The translations under genes and the position numbers were made by a program. The notes under the pieces were generated by a model. The model had not been told where the DNA came from and searched no databases. It saw only the letters and a list, made by a program, of their open reading frames with translations. A DNA stretch of 64,000 bases from an uncultured Ruminococcus sp. GTDB taxonomy: Bacteria > Bacillota > Clostridia > Oscillospirales > Ruminococcaceae. Below are positions 52,189-61,257 of the stretch, piece by piece. Location of the stretch: NCBI GenBank assembly GCA_947624255.1, contig CANQJO010000009.1:1-64000 (forward strand). The letters are read 5' to 3'. Numbering within the stretch: the stretch's first letter is position 1; the number at the start of each line of letters is the position of its first letter.

Positions 52189-55100
52189 ATGGCAAACAGA
52201 ATCAAAGGCATCACCGTTGAAATTAACGGCGATACCACGAAACTTTCCAAGGCTCTGGAAGGTGTCAACAAAAATATCCGCACTACCCAGACACAGCTGA
52301 AAGACGTAGAAAAGCTGCTGAAGCTAGATCCTTCCAACACCGAACTGCTCTCCCAGAAGCACAAGCTGCTTGCGGATGCGGTCACTTCCACCAAGGAAAA
52401 GCTGGATACTCTCAAAACTGCCGTAGAACAGGCAAATACGGCACTTGCAAACGGTGACATCACGCAGGAACAGTATGATGCACTTCAACGTGAAATCATC
52501 GAAACGGAGAACGAACTCCGCAATCTGCAAAATGAAGCGGACAGAACAAATACAGCATTCGCAAAGCTGGAAGCCGCCGGTGCAACCATGCAGAAGGTCG
52601 GCGATAAAATCTCCGGTGCGGGCGAAAAACTGCTGCCCGTGACCGCAGGGGTTGCCACGCTCGGCACGATTGCAGTAAAGACAGGTGCGGACTTTGATGC
52701 CGCTATGTCAAAGGTTGCCGCTGTATCCGGTGCGGCTGGTGAGGAACTGGACGCTCTCCGTGAAAAAGCACGAGAAATGGGTGCAAAAACAAAATTCTCC
52801 GCATCCGAAGCCGCTGAAGCTATGAACTATATGGCGATGGCAGGCTGGAAAACGGAGGATATGCTGAATGGTATCGAGGGTATCATGAACCTTGCCGCCG
52901 CATCGGGCGAGGAACTGGCTCTCACATCCGATATTGTAACAGACGCTCTGACCGCTTTCGGCTTAACTGCTGCCGACAGCGGTCATTTTGCTGATGTGCT
53001 GGCAGCGGCATCCAGTAACGCCAACACCAATGTGGCGATGATGGGCGAAACCTTCAAGTATGCCGCCCCTGTTGCTGGTGCATTGGGATTTTCTGTTGAG
53101 GACACCGCTGAAGCCATCGGTCTGATGGCGAACGCTGGTATCAAGTCCACGCAGGCAGGTACTTCCCTGCGTTCCATTATGACGGTGCTGTCGGGTGATG
53201 TGAAATTCTGCGGTGAAGCACTGGGAGAAATACAGATTCAGACCACCAACGCTGACGGCAGTATGCGAGAACTGACAGATATTCTTGTGGATTGCCGTGT
53301 GGCATTTTCTCAATTATCCGAATCGGAACAGGCTTCTGCCGCAAAAACGCTCGTGGGCAAGAACGCCATGTCCGGTTTTCTAGCTCTCATGAACGCCGCA
53401 CCTGCCGATATTGAAAAGCTGCAAGGTGCGATTTCTTCCTGTGACGGCACATCCCTTTCCATGGCGGAAACCATGCAGGACAACCTCACGGGACAACTGA
53501 CCATTTTGAAATCACAGCTTGAGGAACTGGCAATTTCGTTCTCGGATATTCTCATGCCGACCATCCGTTCCATCGTTTCCCATATTCAGGGACTGGTGGA
53601 TAAGCTGAATCAGCTTGACCCGCAGACAAAGGAAACCATTGTCAAAATCGCTCTTATTGCTGCGGCATTGGGTCCTCTGCTGATTGTCATCGGCAAGACG
53701 ATTTCGGGCGTGGGCAGTATTATGACGCTCGTGTCGAAAGCACCTGCCGCCATTGCCGCTGTCAAGGGCGGTGTTGCGGCTGTAACGGGTGCATTGGGCG
53801 TTTCCCTCGGTACGATTCTTGCCGTGGTTGCGGCGATTGCAGCTCTGGTTGCGGCATTTGTGCATCTGTGGAACACGAATGATGAATTCAGGAACAACAT
53901 CATCGGTATCTGGAATCAGATCAAAGAAACATTTTCTGGACTTGCTGATGGTATCGTTTCAAGGGTGAATGAGCTGGGTTTCGATTTTGAGAATTTCACC
54001 GAAATGCTGAAAGCCGCATGGGATGCTCTCTGCTCCGTGCTTGCACCTGTATTTGAGGGCGTTTTCACCAATATTGCGAACATCCTCTCCGCCGCATCGG
54101 GTGTCATTCTCGGTGTACTGGATATTTTCGTGGGGCTGTTCACGGGTGACTGGGAGCAGATGTGGAACGGTGTCAAGGGCATTTTTATTTCCATCTGGAA
54201 TCTGCTGGTGTCCACTTTTCAGAACATCCTCAACGTCATTAGAAATGTTGCCGATGTGGTTCTCGGCTGGTTCGGAACTTCTTGGAATGAGGTCTGGACT
54301 GGCATCAGGGATTTCTTTGTGGGCATCTGGACTTCGATTTCCATGTTCTTCACAGGCATTGTAACGGGAATCCGTGATTTCTTCGTGAATACATGGACGG
54401 CAATTTACACCACATTCACGAACATTATCACGGCAATTCAGACGGTTGCCACTACCATTTTCAATGCGGTCAGGGACTTCATCACCAATATTTTCACCGA
54501 GATTTACAATTTTCTCGCCCCGCTGCTGGAGGCGTTCCGTTATCTGTTTGAGACCATTTTTCAGGCGATTCAGATTCTCATTGGCATGGCGATGGACTGG
54601 ATTTCGGAGAAGATTTCCGCAATCTGGAACAGCATCGTTTCCTTCCTCACACCGCTTCTGGAGGGCATCAAAAGCACATTTGACACAATCTGGAACGGTA
54701 TCAGAACGGTCATTGACACGGTATTGACTGCGATTTCGGGAACTGTATCAGGCATCTGGAACGGCATCAGATCGGCAATTTCATCCGTGCTGGACAGCAT
54801 CAAAAGCAAGGTTTCCACGGCTTGGAACAGTGTTTCCACGACCATTTCCAATGTGTTGGGGACGATCAAGACCACAGTTTCAAGCATCTGGGAGAACATC
54901 AAGTCCGCCGTTTCGGAGAAAATCAGCGGCATTGTGACGACCGTGAAGGACGGCTTCAATAACGCTGTGGACTTCGTGAAGGGGCTTGCTTCCGATGCCT
55001 GGAGCTGGGGTTCGGACATCATCAGCGGCATCATTGACGGCATCAAGAGTATGATCGGCAGTCTTGCGGACTGCGTGACGGGCGTTGCCGATACGATTCG

Positions 55101-55449
55101 TGAGTTTCTGCATTTCTCCGTGCCGGACAAAGGCCCGCTGACCGACTACGAAAGCTGGATGCCGGACTTCATGCGTGGGCTTGCGGACGGCATTAACAAG
55201 AGCAAGAAGTATGTGGAAAAGGCGGTTTCCGGTGTTGCCGAAACCATGCAACTGACGATGCAGTCGGATCTGAGCTATCGGCTTGATGGGGTGTCGGCGG
55301 CTGTTGTGAGCGGTACCGGCGGTGCGTCTGTCGTGAACAATTACTACAATAACGACAACAGCCGGACGGTGAATCAGACGAACAATAGTCCGAAATCACT
55401 GTCACGGCTGGAGATTTATAGACTTACGAGGAATGCGGTGAAAATATAA
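52189..55449 (+). CDS. Tail tape measure protein
   Basis: 1,086 residues. A coiled-coil start (about 15-125) with many Gln/Lys/Glu heptads, then the TP901 core domain (KTGADFDAAMSKVAAVSGA, SEAAEAMNYMAMAGW, SVEDTAEAIGLMANAGIKS). A hydrophobic part follows (about 480-570, membrane-like), then many Trp-rich amphipathic repeats (GIWNQIKE, SIWNLLVSTF, TWTAIYTTF). The end has DGINKSKKYVEKAVSG. It sets tail length. A GAGG ribosome site is seen. Confidence 0.93.
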   Translation: MANRIKGITVEINGDTTKLSKALEGVNKNIRTTQTQLKDVEKLLKLDPSNTELLSQKHKLLADAVTSTKEKLDTLKTAVEQANTALANGDITQEQYDALQREIIETENELRNLQNEADRTNTAFAKLEAAGATMQKVGDKISGAGEKLLPVTAGVATLGTIAVKTGADFDAAMSKVAAVSGAAGEELDALREKAREMGAKTKFSASEAAEAMNYMAMAGWKTEDMLNGIEGIMNLAAASGEELALTSDIVTDALTAFGLTAADSGHFADVLAAASSNANTNVAMMGETFKYAAPVAGALGFSVEDTAEAIGLMANAGIKSTQAGTSLRSIMTVLSGDVKFCGEALGEIQIQTTNADGSMRELTDILVDCRVAFSQLSESEQASAAKTLVGKNAMSGFLALMNAAPADIEKLQGAISSCDGTSLSMAETMQDNLTGQLTILKSQLEELAISFSDILMPTIRSIVSHIQGLVDKLNQLDPQTKETIVKIALIAAALGPLLIVIGKTISGVGSIMTLVSKAPAAIAAVKGGVAAVTGALGVSLGTILAVVAAIAALVAAFVHLWNTNDEFRNNIIGIWNQIKETFSGLADGIVSRVNELGFDFENFTEMLKAAWDALCSVLAPVFEGVFTNIANILSAASGVILGVLDIFVGLFTGDWEQMWNGVKGIFISIWNLLVSTFQNILNVIRNVADVVLGWFGTSWNEVWTGIRDFFVGIWTSISMFFTGIVTGIRDFFVNTWTAIYTTFTNIITAIQTVATTIFNAVRDFITNIFTEIYNFLAPLLEAFRYLFETIFQAIQILIGMAMDWISEKISAIWNSIVSFLTPLLEGIKSTFDTIWNGIRTVIDTVLTAISGTVSGIWNGIRSAISSVLDSIKSKVSTAWNSVSTTISNVLGTIKTTVSSIWENIKSAVSEKISGIVTTVKDGFNNAVDFVKGLASDAWSWGSDIISGIIDGIKSMIGSLADCVTGVADTIREFLHFSVPDKGPLTDYESWMPDFMRGLADGINKSKKYVEKAVSGVAETMQLTMQSDLSYRLDGVSAAVVSGTGGASVVNNYYNNDNSRTVNQTNNSPKSLSRLEIYRLTRNAVKI

Positions 55450-55452
55450 AGA

Positions 55453-56247
55453 CTATCCCCATTTTTGATTGATTAGAGAACCTCTAAATGACTCTTTTTT
55501 TATTTTTTTAATCTTCTTATTATTTTTATACTTTAAAGTTTTTGCAATTTCATCGATTACTTCTTCTGAAAAGGCTTCGCTTGTACCGTTAAAAGTTAAA
55601 TAGTATTTTCTGTGTGAAGCACTGGGATGAGTTAAACAATCTTCTCCAACGGGTACGTTATCTGGAAATCTTATAGAAATAATATCATCACTTTTGAAGC
55701 CATAATATTTAGCAAAGAAAAGACCACAATAATCCGCCCTTACCTCACGAACATGATTTTGAAATTTACTAAAAAATGAACAATGGGGTTCGTTATCTTT
55801 ATGCCCTAATTCATGACCAATCAACATATACAATTCTTGGAGTTTGTTGTTCGCTATTTCCTTATTTTCGTTAATAAGATCTGTCCAATCTCCCTTGACG
55901 ATAATTACACCCTTTAAAGTTGCATTACCATTTTTAATTTTATCGGGTATATAGTAAATCACCAAATCGCTAAAAGAGGGTGGGAGTTTCGAGCGAACAT
56001 AATATAACTGTTCTTCTATTTTTTCTAATAATTCGTTTGATGTATAACGTTTCTTTGTGTCATTGTTAAGATAATTCCAAACGTGTTTCTTGTACTGTTT
56101 TTCCTTTCTTCGTTTCAAGACTTTTTTTATGAAACAACTTAACCAGTCATTTCCCAAAGCATACTTTCTATATAAAACAGCCCTGAAATGAAAATAGAAA
56201 AAGAATAACACTGGAAAACAGCAAAAAAATATGAGATCATTAAACAT
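55453..56247 (-). CDS. Membrane-anchored zinc metalloprotease cargo protein
   Basis: 264 residues. The first 20 residues are a hydrophobic anchor (LIFFCCFPVLFFFYF). A zincin motif MLIGHELGHKDNE lies near 146, with a likely third ligand in REVRADYCG, as in M48-type or related peptidases. The last 30 residues are very basic. It is AT-rich, runs against the tail genes and has its own promoter. It probably acts at the lysogen's membrane; the target is unknown. Its 3' end lies 3 bp from the tape measure stop. Confidence 0.72.
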   Translation of the reverse strand: MFNDLIFFCCFPVLFFFYFHFRAVLYRKYALGNDWLSCFIKKVLKRRKEKQYKKHVWNYLNNDTKKRYTSNELLEKIEEQLYYVRSKLPPSFSDLVIYYIPDKIKNGNATLKGVIIVKGDWTDLINENKEIANNKLQELYMLIGHELGHKDNEPHCSFFSKFQNHVREVRADYCGLFFAKYYGFKSDDIISIRFPDNVPVGEDCLTHPSASHRKYYLTFNGTSEAFSEEVIDEIAKTLKYKNNKKIKKIKKESFRGSLINQKWG

Positions 56248-56296
56248 ACTTCACCTTCTGTTCTTTTCGTTACAATGAAGAGAATACATTACATTT

Positions 56297-56325
56297 ATTA
56301 TACCTCCCCCTTCCCAAAAAGTCAA
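56297..56325 (-). promoter_or_regulatory. Promoter of the metalloprotease cargo gene
   Basis: On the minus strand TTGACT (56325-56320) followed by TTTTGGG, 17-bp spacer, TATAAT (56302-56297). The leader of about 50 bases has no obvious strong ribosome site except GAAGG. Confidence 0.72.
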
Positions 56326-56343
56326 TGAAAGGACGGTGAAACT

Positions 56344-57219
56344 TTGTTTTTTACTCTTATTCTTCAAAACGAAAACGGTGAGCAGATTGATATGACAACA
56401 ACTGCAAATCGCTATATGACCTCCAAAATCTCCGGACTACACCCACCTCCCGGCACGGTCAGTACATCAAGCTATGCAGGCATGGACGGAAGCTACCTCA
56501 ACAACGCTTTTATCGAGAAGCGAAACCTCGTCATCAGCTTTGAAATGCGTGGTGTGGGGCTTGAAAAGCGCCGTCACGCCCTATATCGTATAGTAAAACC
56601 ATCAAGATATATCAAGGTTTTCTACAAGACCGCCGGTATTGACGTGTACACCGAGGGCTATGTGGAAACCTGTGAGATTGATAATTTCCAGACCCGCACA
56701 AACGGTCAAATTTCCATTCTCTGCCCCGACCCGTACTGGTACAGCACATCCGCCATTCACGCCTGTTACAGCCGTGTTTCGGGCGGATTTTTCTTTCCCT
56801 TTCCGCAGAGTGATGAGCCATTTATCCTCGGCAGCTACAGTACTACCGACAACATTGAAATCCGCAATGACGGCGATGAAACCGGATTCATCATTCAGAT
56901 TGAAGCCGTAACGGATGTGACCGTTCCCGAAATTGCTGCGGTCACGCCGACGATTTATAGTGCCAATACGGGCGAATATCTGCAAATCAAGGGTGAGATT
57001 CTGCGTGGGGACATCATCACGATTTCCACGAAAACAGGCAACAAAACAGTCACGCTCACTCGAAACGGTGTGGACAGCAACATCATCAATCGGCTTGTGG
57101 CAGGTTCGACTTGGCTGACGCTCCGTGAGGGGCTGAATATCTTTCATGTGCAGGCCGTCCGTAACATCAAGAATCTGAAAATCACGCTGATGCACACAAA
57201 TGCGTACTTGGGGGTGTAG
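56344..57219 (+). CDS. Distal tail (Dit) protein
   Basis: 291 residues. ISGLHPPPGTVSTSSYAGMDG and SFEMRGVGLEKRRHALYRIV followed by SILCPDPYWYS are typical of siphophage tail family (Dit) proteins. A TTG start lies behind GGACGGTG. It forms the hub for the receptor-binding proteins. Confidence 0.88.
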   Translation: MFFTLILQNENGEQIDMTTTANRYMTSKISGLHPPPGTVSTSSYAGMDGSYLNNAFIEKRNLVISFEMRGVGLEKRRHALYRIVKPSRYIKVFYKTAGIDVYTEGYVETCEIDNFQTRTNGQISILCPDPYWYSTSAIHACYSRVSGGFFFPFPQSDEPFILGSYSTTDNIEIRNDGDETGFIIQIEAVTDVTVPEIAAVTPTIYSANTGEYLQIKGEILRGDIITISTKTGNKTVTLTRNGVDSNIINRLVAGSTWLTLREGLNIFHVQAVRNIKNLKITLMHTNAYLGV

Positions 57220-57220
57220 G

Positions 57221-58339
57221 ATGCAGATTGAAGTTTATGAAATGAATCCGACCGAATCGGGCGTAACGATTATGCTCACGGCTGTATGCGACAGCTTTTC
57301 AAGCCTGTTGTGGGATGTGCAGTATTATGGCTGTGGCAATTTTGAGGTGTATATTGCCGCCAATCCACGGAATCTCAGCATTTTCCAGACTGGCAGAATT
57401 ATCGGTCGGGATGATGATAAACAGCACTATGGCATTATTGAATCCGTCACGCTTGAAACAGATTCGGAGAATGGCGATTATCTGACAATCACAGGTCAAT
57501 TTTTAATGTCCCTGCTTTCTCGGAGAATCATTTATCCGACGCTCTCGTTTTCCGCTCTGACAAGCTATGCAGATATGGTGCGGCTTGCGGTGTATCGCAA
57601 CTGTATGCTGTCTGATAATCGTCAGATTCCGGGGCTTCGCCACGGCAACACCAACGGCACTTGCTGGGGGCAAAAATCACGCTTGCAGGTCTCTTACGAA
57701 AACCTTATGGAGTGGATTTTCAAGGTCTGTGAGATGATCGGCGGTACGGCAAATATCCGCTTGCAGGAAACATCCGCAGGCAGTGGCATATACACGATGA
57801 TGCTCGATCTCTCACAAGGCACAGACAGAAGCATTTTTCAGAAGGATAACGCACATATTGTGTTTTCGGATTCTTACTGCAATCTGCTGACTTTCGGCTA
57901 TTCTATGGACTTATCAGCACAGAAGAATGTTGCCTACGTTCTCGGCTGTGGTGAGGGTACGGAGCGTAAGCGGACGGTCTGCTATCGTGGTGATGAGCCT
58001 GCGAGTCTTAGCCGCTATGAAGTCTACGTAGATGCTAAAGATGTATCCGATGAAACGCTCGAAAACGGAGAAACTGTGCCGATTTCCGATGATGACTATC
58101 TTGGTCTGCTTATGGAGAAAGGTGCTGAAAACCTTGTTCCTATCACAGAAATCAGCGAGTCTACAATTGCCGCTGACAATCGGCAGTACCAATACAACAA
58201 GGATTATTTTGTCGGTGATTATGTTACTGTAGAGCATGAGCGATTCGGCTTGATTCAGCCGAAGATTCAGCTTGTAGGCATGATTGAAAGCTATGACCAG
58301 AATGGTCGGACGCTGACACCAACTTTCAGAAAGGGTTGA
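57221..58339 (+). CDS. Tail protein of the ReqiPepy6 Gp37-like family
   Basis: 372 residues. CDSFSSLLWDVQYYGCGNFEVY, IGRDDDKQHYGIIESVTL and the end FGLIQPKIQLVGMIES match the Gp37-like tail hub (Tal-like) family. Start at 57221 right after the Dit stop, with GGGGGTG upstream. It probably builds the tail tip. Confidence 0.85.
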   Translation: MQIEVYEMNPTESGVTIMLTAVCDSFSSLLWDVQYYGCGNFEVYIAANPRNLSIFQTGRIIGRDDDKQHYGIIESVTLETDSENGDYLTITGQFLMSLLSRRIIYPTLSFSALTSYADMVRLAVYRNCMLSDNRQIPGLRHGNTNGTCWGQKSRLQVSYENLMEWIFKVCEMIGGTANIRLQETSAGSGIYTMMLDLSQGTDRSIFQKDNAHIVFSDSYCNLLTFGYSMDLSAQKNVAYVLGCGEGTERKRTVCYRGDEPASLSRYEVYVDAKDVSDETLENGETVPISDDDYLGLLMEKGAENLVPITEISESTIAADNRQYQYNKDYFVGDYVTVEHERFGLIQPKIQLVGMIESYDQNGRTLTPTFRKG

Positions 58340-58343
58340 TTTT

Positions 58344-59681
58344 ATGGGTTTTTCTTTCGGATTTTTCAACGCAAAAAATATGGACAGGACATACACGGCG
58401 GAGGACTTCACAGGGTATCTTTCAAGCATTATCTGCAACGGTGTGTTTGACACCTATGGTGACTGTTTTTCCGTGACTGCGGGTAGCGGTCTGAAAGTAG
58501 TGATTGGCACAGGAAAAGCATGGATTGACGGGCATTATTTCATCAATGATACGCCGTATACGCTGGATTTGTCCAAGTATGTGGACGAGTCACTTTCACG
58601 ATATGTTACTATCGGCATCAGCTGTGATGTAAGCGAAAACGTCCGTGCCTGCAAGCTGGAAGTGAAGTCCGGTACGGCGTCAACAACGCCTGCAATTCCG
58701 GTATTTGAGGATACGGCGAGCAAAAAACATCTCACCCTTGCGGCCGTATTTCTCAAGGGCGGTGCGAAGAGTATCGCTGACAGCAATATCCGTGATATGC
58801 GTGAGGATGAAAAGAAGTGCGGATATGTGAAATGTGTGCTGGGAAAGTGCCGTGTTTCCGAAATTCTTATGGCACTTTCCGTGTATCGCTCCACGGTCGC
58901 TAATCTGACGGAACAGGTGCAAGATTTATCCTCGCAGGTTGCGTCCCTTACAACTCGTCTTGACGATTTCACGGCAGATGTGACGGCTGTCGGCAGTATC
59001 GGTGATTCCGCTTACTACATCATGTACTCCAACGGCAGGCTTGCAATTCGTGGTACAGGTGCGACTTATGATTATGAAATCGGCGATTCACCGTTCTTTG
59101 AAAACACGGAAATCACGTCCCTTGATGTCGGTGAGGGCATTACGGCTCTGGGCAGCAGTCTGTTTGAACGCTGTACGAGTATGACGGATGTCTCACTACC
59201 GACAACGTTGACAGCTATCGGAGAACGCTGTTTCTTTATGTATTCCAGCGACGGTCTGACGAGCCTTGTCATTCCGAAAAACGTAAAAACAATCGGAGAA
59301 AGGGCGTTTGTCTGCTGTGAGATTGAGAGCGTGACCATTCCGTTTAGTGTAAAAGAAATCGGCAGCTATGCTTTCAATGAATGTGTTGAATTGAAATCTG
59401 TGTATGTGGATTCTCCGCTGATTGGTGGTTTCATGTTTACACGCTGTACAGCTCTGACCAGCCTTACCATCAGCAAGAATGTCACCACGATCAAGGAACA
59501 CTGCATCAATTATTGCGGCAGTCTCAAGGAAATCACCTATGAGGGGACGCTTGCGGATCTGAAGAATATCGCTGGATACAAGTTCCTGATGAGTGCAGCG
59601 TACTGTCCGTTGGAACGAATTTCCTGCGTGGACGGTGCATTTGTACTGAACGGTGAAGCATGGGAGGAGGTTATCGCATGA
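58344..59681 (+). CDS. Receptor-binding/baseplate protein with BspA-type leucine-rich repeats
   Basis: 445 residues. The first 170 residues are a baseplate upper-protein-like domain (MDRTYTAEDFTGYLSSIICNG; GTGKAWIDGHYFIND). A short coiled coil (about 185-215, TEQVQDLSSQVASLTTRLDD) follows, then BspA/LRR_5 repeats from about 230 (SLDVGEGITALGSSLFERC; SLVIPKNVKTIGERAFVCC; SVTIPFSVKEIGSYAFNEC; SLTISKNVTTIKEHCINYC). It probably binds a host surface protein or glycan. Confidence 0.82.
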   Translation: MGFSFGFFNAKNMDRTYTAEDFTGYLSSIICNGVFDTYGDCFSVTAGSGLKVVIGTGKAWIDGHYFINDTPYTLDLSKYVDESLSRYVTIGISCDVSENVRACKLEVKSGTASTTPAIPVFEDTASKKHLTLAAVFLKGGAKSIADSNIRDMREDEKKCGYVKCVLGKCRVSEILMALSVYRSTVANLTEQVQDLSSQVASLTTRLDDFTADVTAVGSIGDSAYYIMYSNGRLAIRGTGATYDYEIGDSPFFENTEITSLDVGEGITALGSSLFERCTSMTDVSLPTTLTAIGERCFFMYSSDGLTSLVIPKNVKTIGERAFVCCEIESVTIPFSVKEIGSYAFNECVELKSVYVDSPLIGGFMFTRCTALTSLTISKNVTTIKEHCINYCGSLKEITYEGTLADLKNIAGYKFLMSAAYCPLERISCVDGAFVLNGEAWEEVIA

Positions 59682-60982
59682 TGAAATTTTTCGTCAAAGG
59701 TCAGCGTATCGAAATCACAGAACGTGAAGTCATCGCAAGCGGTCAGATTGCCTTTGTGACGCTGAAATTCACCTTTGACTGCTCTTGGAAGAAACTGCAC
59801 AAGGTGGTACAATTCTCGCAGTGTGATGAAGTTTACAATCGTGTTCTCGGCGTGGACGGGCTGTCCTGTCTGCTGCCCTCGGAGCTTCATCCGGGAATGG
59901 TGAAGATGAGTGTTTTCGGGTACGACAGCGAATCCGATATGACAGTCCGTGCAACGACTGTTCCTGTGACACTCCATGTCAGACCTTCGGGTTTTGACGG
60001 TGAGAGTTGTAACGTCCCGCCGACTCCCGACCTCTATGCGCAGTTGCTTGCAGAGATGAAGAAGATGCTGTCGGAGGTACAGAACGGCAGCGATGGCACA
60101 AACGGAGAAAACGGCTTGTCGGCGTATGAACTTGCCGTACAGGAAGGATTTTCAGGTTCTCTTGCAGATTGGCTGGAAAGTCTGAAAGGGGCTGACGGCA
60201 AGGATGGTGTCGATGGTAAGGACGGTGCAGATGGATTAAACGGTAAGGATGGTACAGACGGCAAAGATGGTGCTGACGGAAAAGACGGTCTTTCTGCCTA
60301 TGAAATCGCAGTGAAAAACGGCTTTGTCGGCACGGAATCCGAATGGCTTGATTCCCTCAAGGGTAAGGACGGCAATTCTCCCGAAGTTTCGGGCTTTGCC
60401 ACTACGGAATATGTGGAGGAACGGCTCTCTGAAATCCTTGTCATTCTGGAGAATCTGCCGACTGCAAGCACTGTGACACTGTTCAATTACGGTGAGGACG
60501 TTCCCGAAAAGTACGGCGATAGCATTTTCACTATCTACCAGAATGGCATTCAGGATTTAAGCAGCTATATCCGCAATAACAGGCCGTTTTGCAGTGTCAC
60601 CAACGGCTATGCTCTTAGCTACAACCAGACGGATTTCGGCTGGGATGGGCAGGTTTACACGGCGAGCACCACGCCGATTACGGTTAAATCCGGCACTGCC
60701 ATTGCGGTGACGGCACAGTCGGGCGTGACGGAAAAGGGTGCGATGTATCTGATTCCGACTGCCGGAAAGAGCGATTCCGACACGGTGCAGAATTATATCT
60801 ACACATCCGTCACCACTGGAAACTGCGTAGAACTGCCGTTTTACTGGCTGTACTGCGATACATTCATCACGGGGCTGACAGCTTGTGATTCTGTGGCTGA
60901 TGGTGAGTATTACCTCTGCTGGGTGGGCAGGTCAAATAATTCGCATCCGGTTGTCAGGGAGGTGAACACGGTAATTTCATGA
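59678..60982 (+). CDS. Collagen-like tail fibre protein
   Basis: 434 residues. The N-terminal 130 residues are a baseplate-attachment domain (FFVKGQRIEITEREV, VTLKFTFDCSWKK). Residues about 165-215 are Gly-x-Asp/Lys collagen-like triplets (GKDGADGLNGKDGTDGKDG), flanked on each side by one copy of a SAYE-x-AV-x3-GF-x11-WL module. The end (about 260-434) is a beta-rich head likely to touch the host. The start overlaps the previous stop; GGGAGGAGG is upstream. Confidence 0.85.
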   Translation: MMKFFVKGQRIEITEREVIASGQIAFVTLKFTFDCSWKKLHKVVQFSQCDEVYNRVLGVDGLSCLLPSELHPGMVKMSVFGYDSESDMTVRATTVPVTLHVRPSGFDGESCNVPPTPDLYAQLLAEMKKMLSEVQNGSDGTNGENGLSAYELAVQEGFSGSLADWLESLKGADGKDGVDGKDGADGLNGKDGTDGKDGADGKDGLSAYEIAVKNGFVGTESEWLDSLKGKDGNSPEVSGFATTEYVEERLSEILVILENLPTASTVTLFNYGEDVPEKYGDSIFTIYQNGIQDLSSYIRNNRPFCSVTNGYALSYNQTDFGWDGQVYTASTTPITVKSGTAIAVTAQSGVTEKGAMYLIPTAGKSDSDTVQNYIYTSVTTGNCVELPFYWLYCDTFITGLTACDSVADGEYYLCWVGRSNNSHPVVREVNTVIS

Positions 60983-61015
60983 GTAAATATACTGTTATCA
61001 AATCATGAATACATT

Positions 61016-61159
61016 ATGACATGGGAGCTGGAAATGAAAAATTCCATATGTTTTGAACGGAAAAATGCTAATGAAAATACTAAATTTCTGCTCTCAAATC
61101 TTCCGTTTAATGCGTTCGTTCATGATTTGTTCACTCGTGAAATTACCGTGGGGAGGTGA
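61016..61159 (+). CDS. Small phage protein
   Basis: 47 residues (or 41 from ATG 61034, which has GGGAG upstream). FLLSNLPFNAFVHDLFTREI looks coding and hydrophobic. It lies between the fibre and the GNAT cargo promoter. Not recognised; the start is uncertain. Confidence 0.45.
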   Translation: MTWELEMKNSICFERKNANENTKFLLSNLPFNAFVHDLFTREITVGR

Positions 61160-61169
61160 AGGTGATGAA

Positions 61170-61198
61170 TTGACTTTTTCGGGGTGAGGGTGTATAAT
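61170..61198 (+). promoter_or_regulatory. Promoter of the GNAT cargo gene
   Basis: TTGACT (61170-61175) followed by TTTTCGG, 17-bp spacer, TATAAT (61193-61198). Nearly the same as the other three cargo promoters. Confidence 0.75.
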
Positions 61199-61257
61199 AG
61201 AGGAAACCAAACAAGTCGGTAAATCGAAACTTGTGGAAAAAAATGAGGACGAGAAGC

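Noticed and set aside
60180-60300. Short tandem repeats in the fibre gene as a DNA-level minisatellite
   Set aside because: They are explained by collagen-like Gly-x-y coding and show varied third bases.
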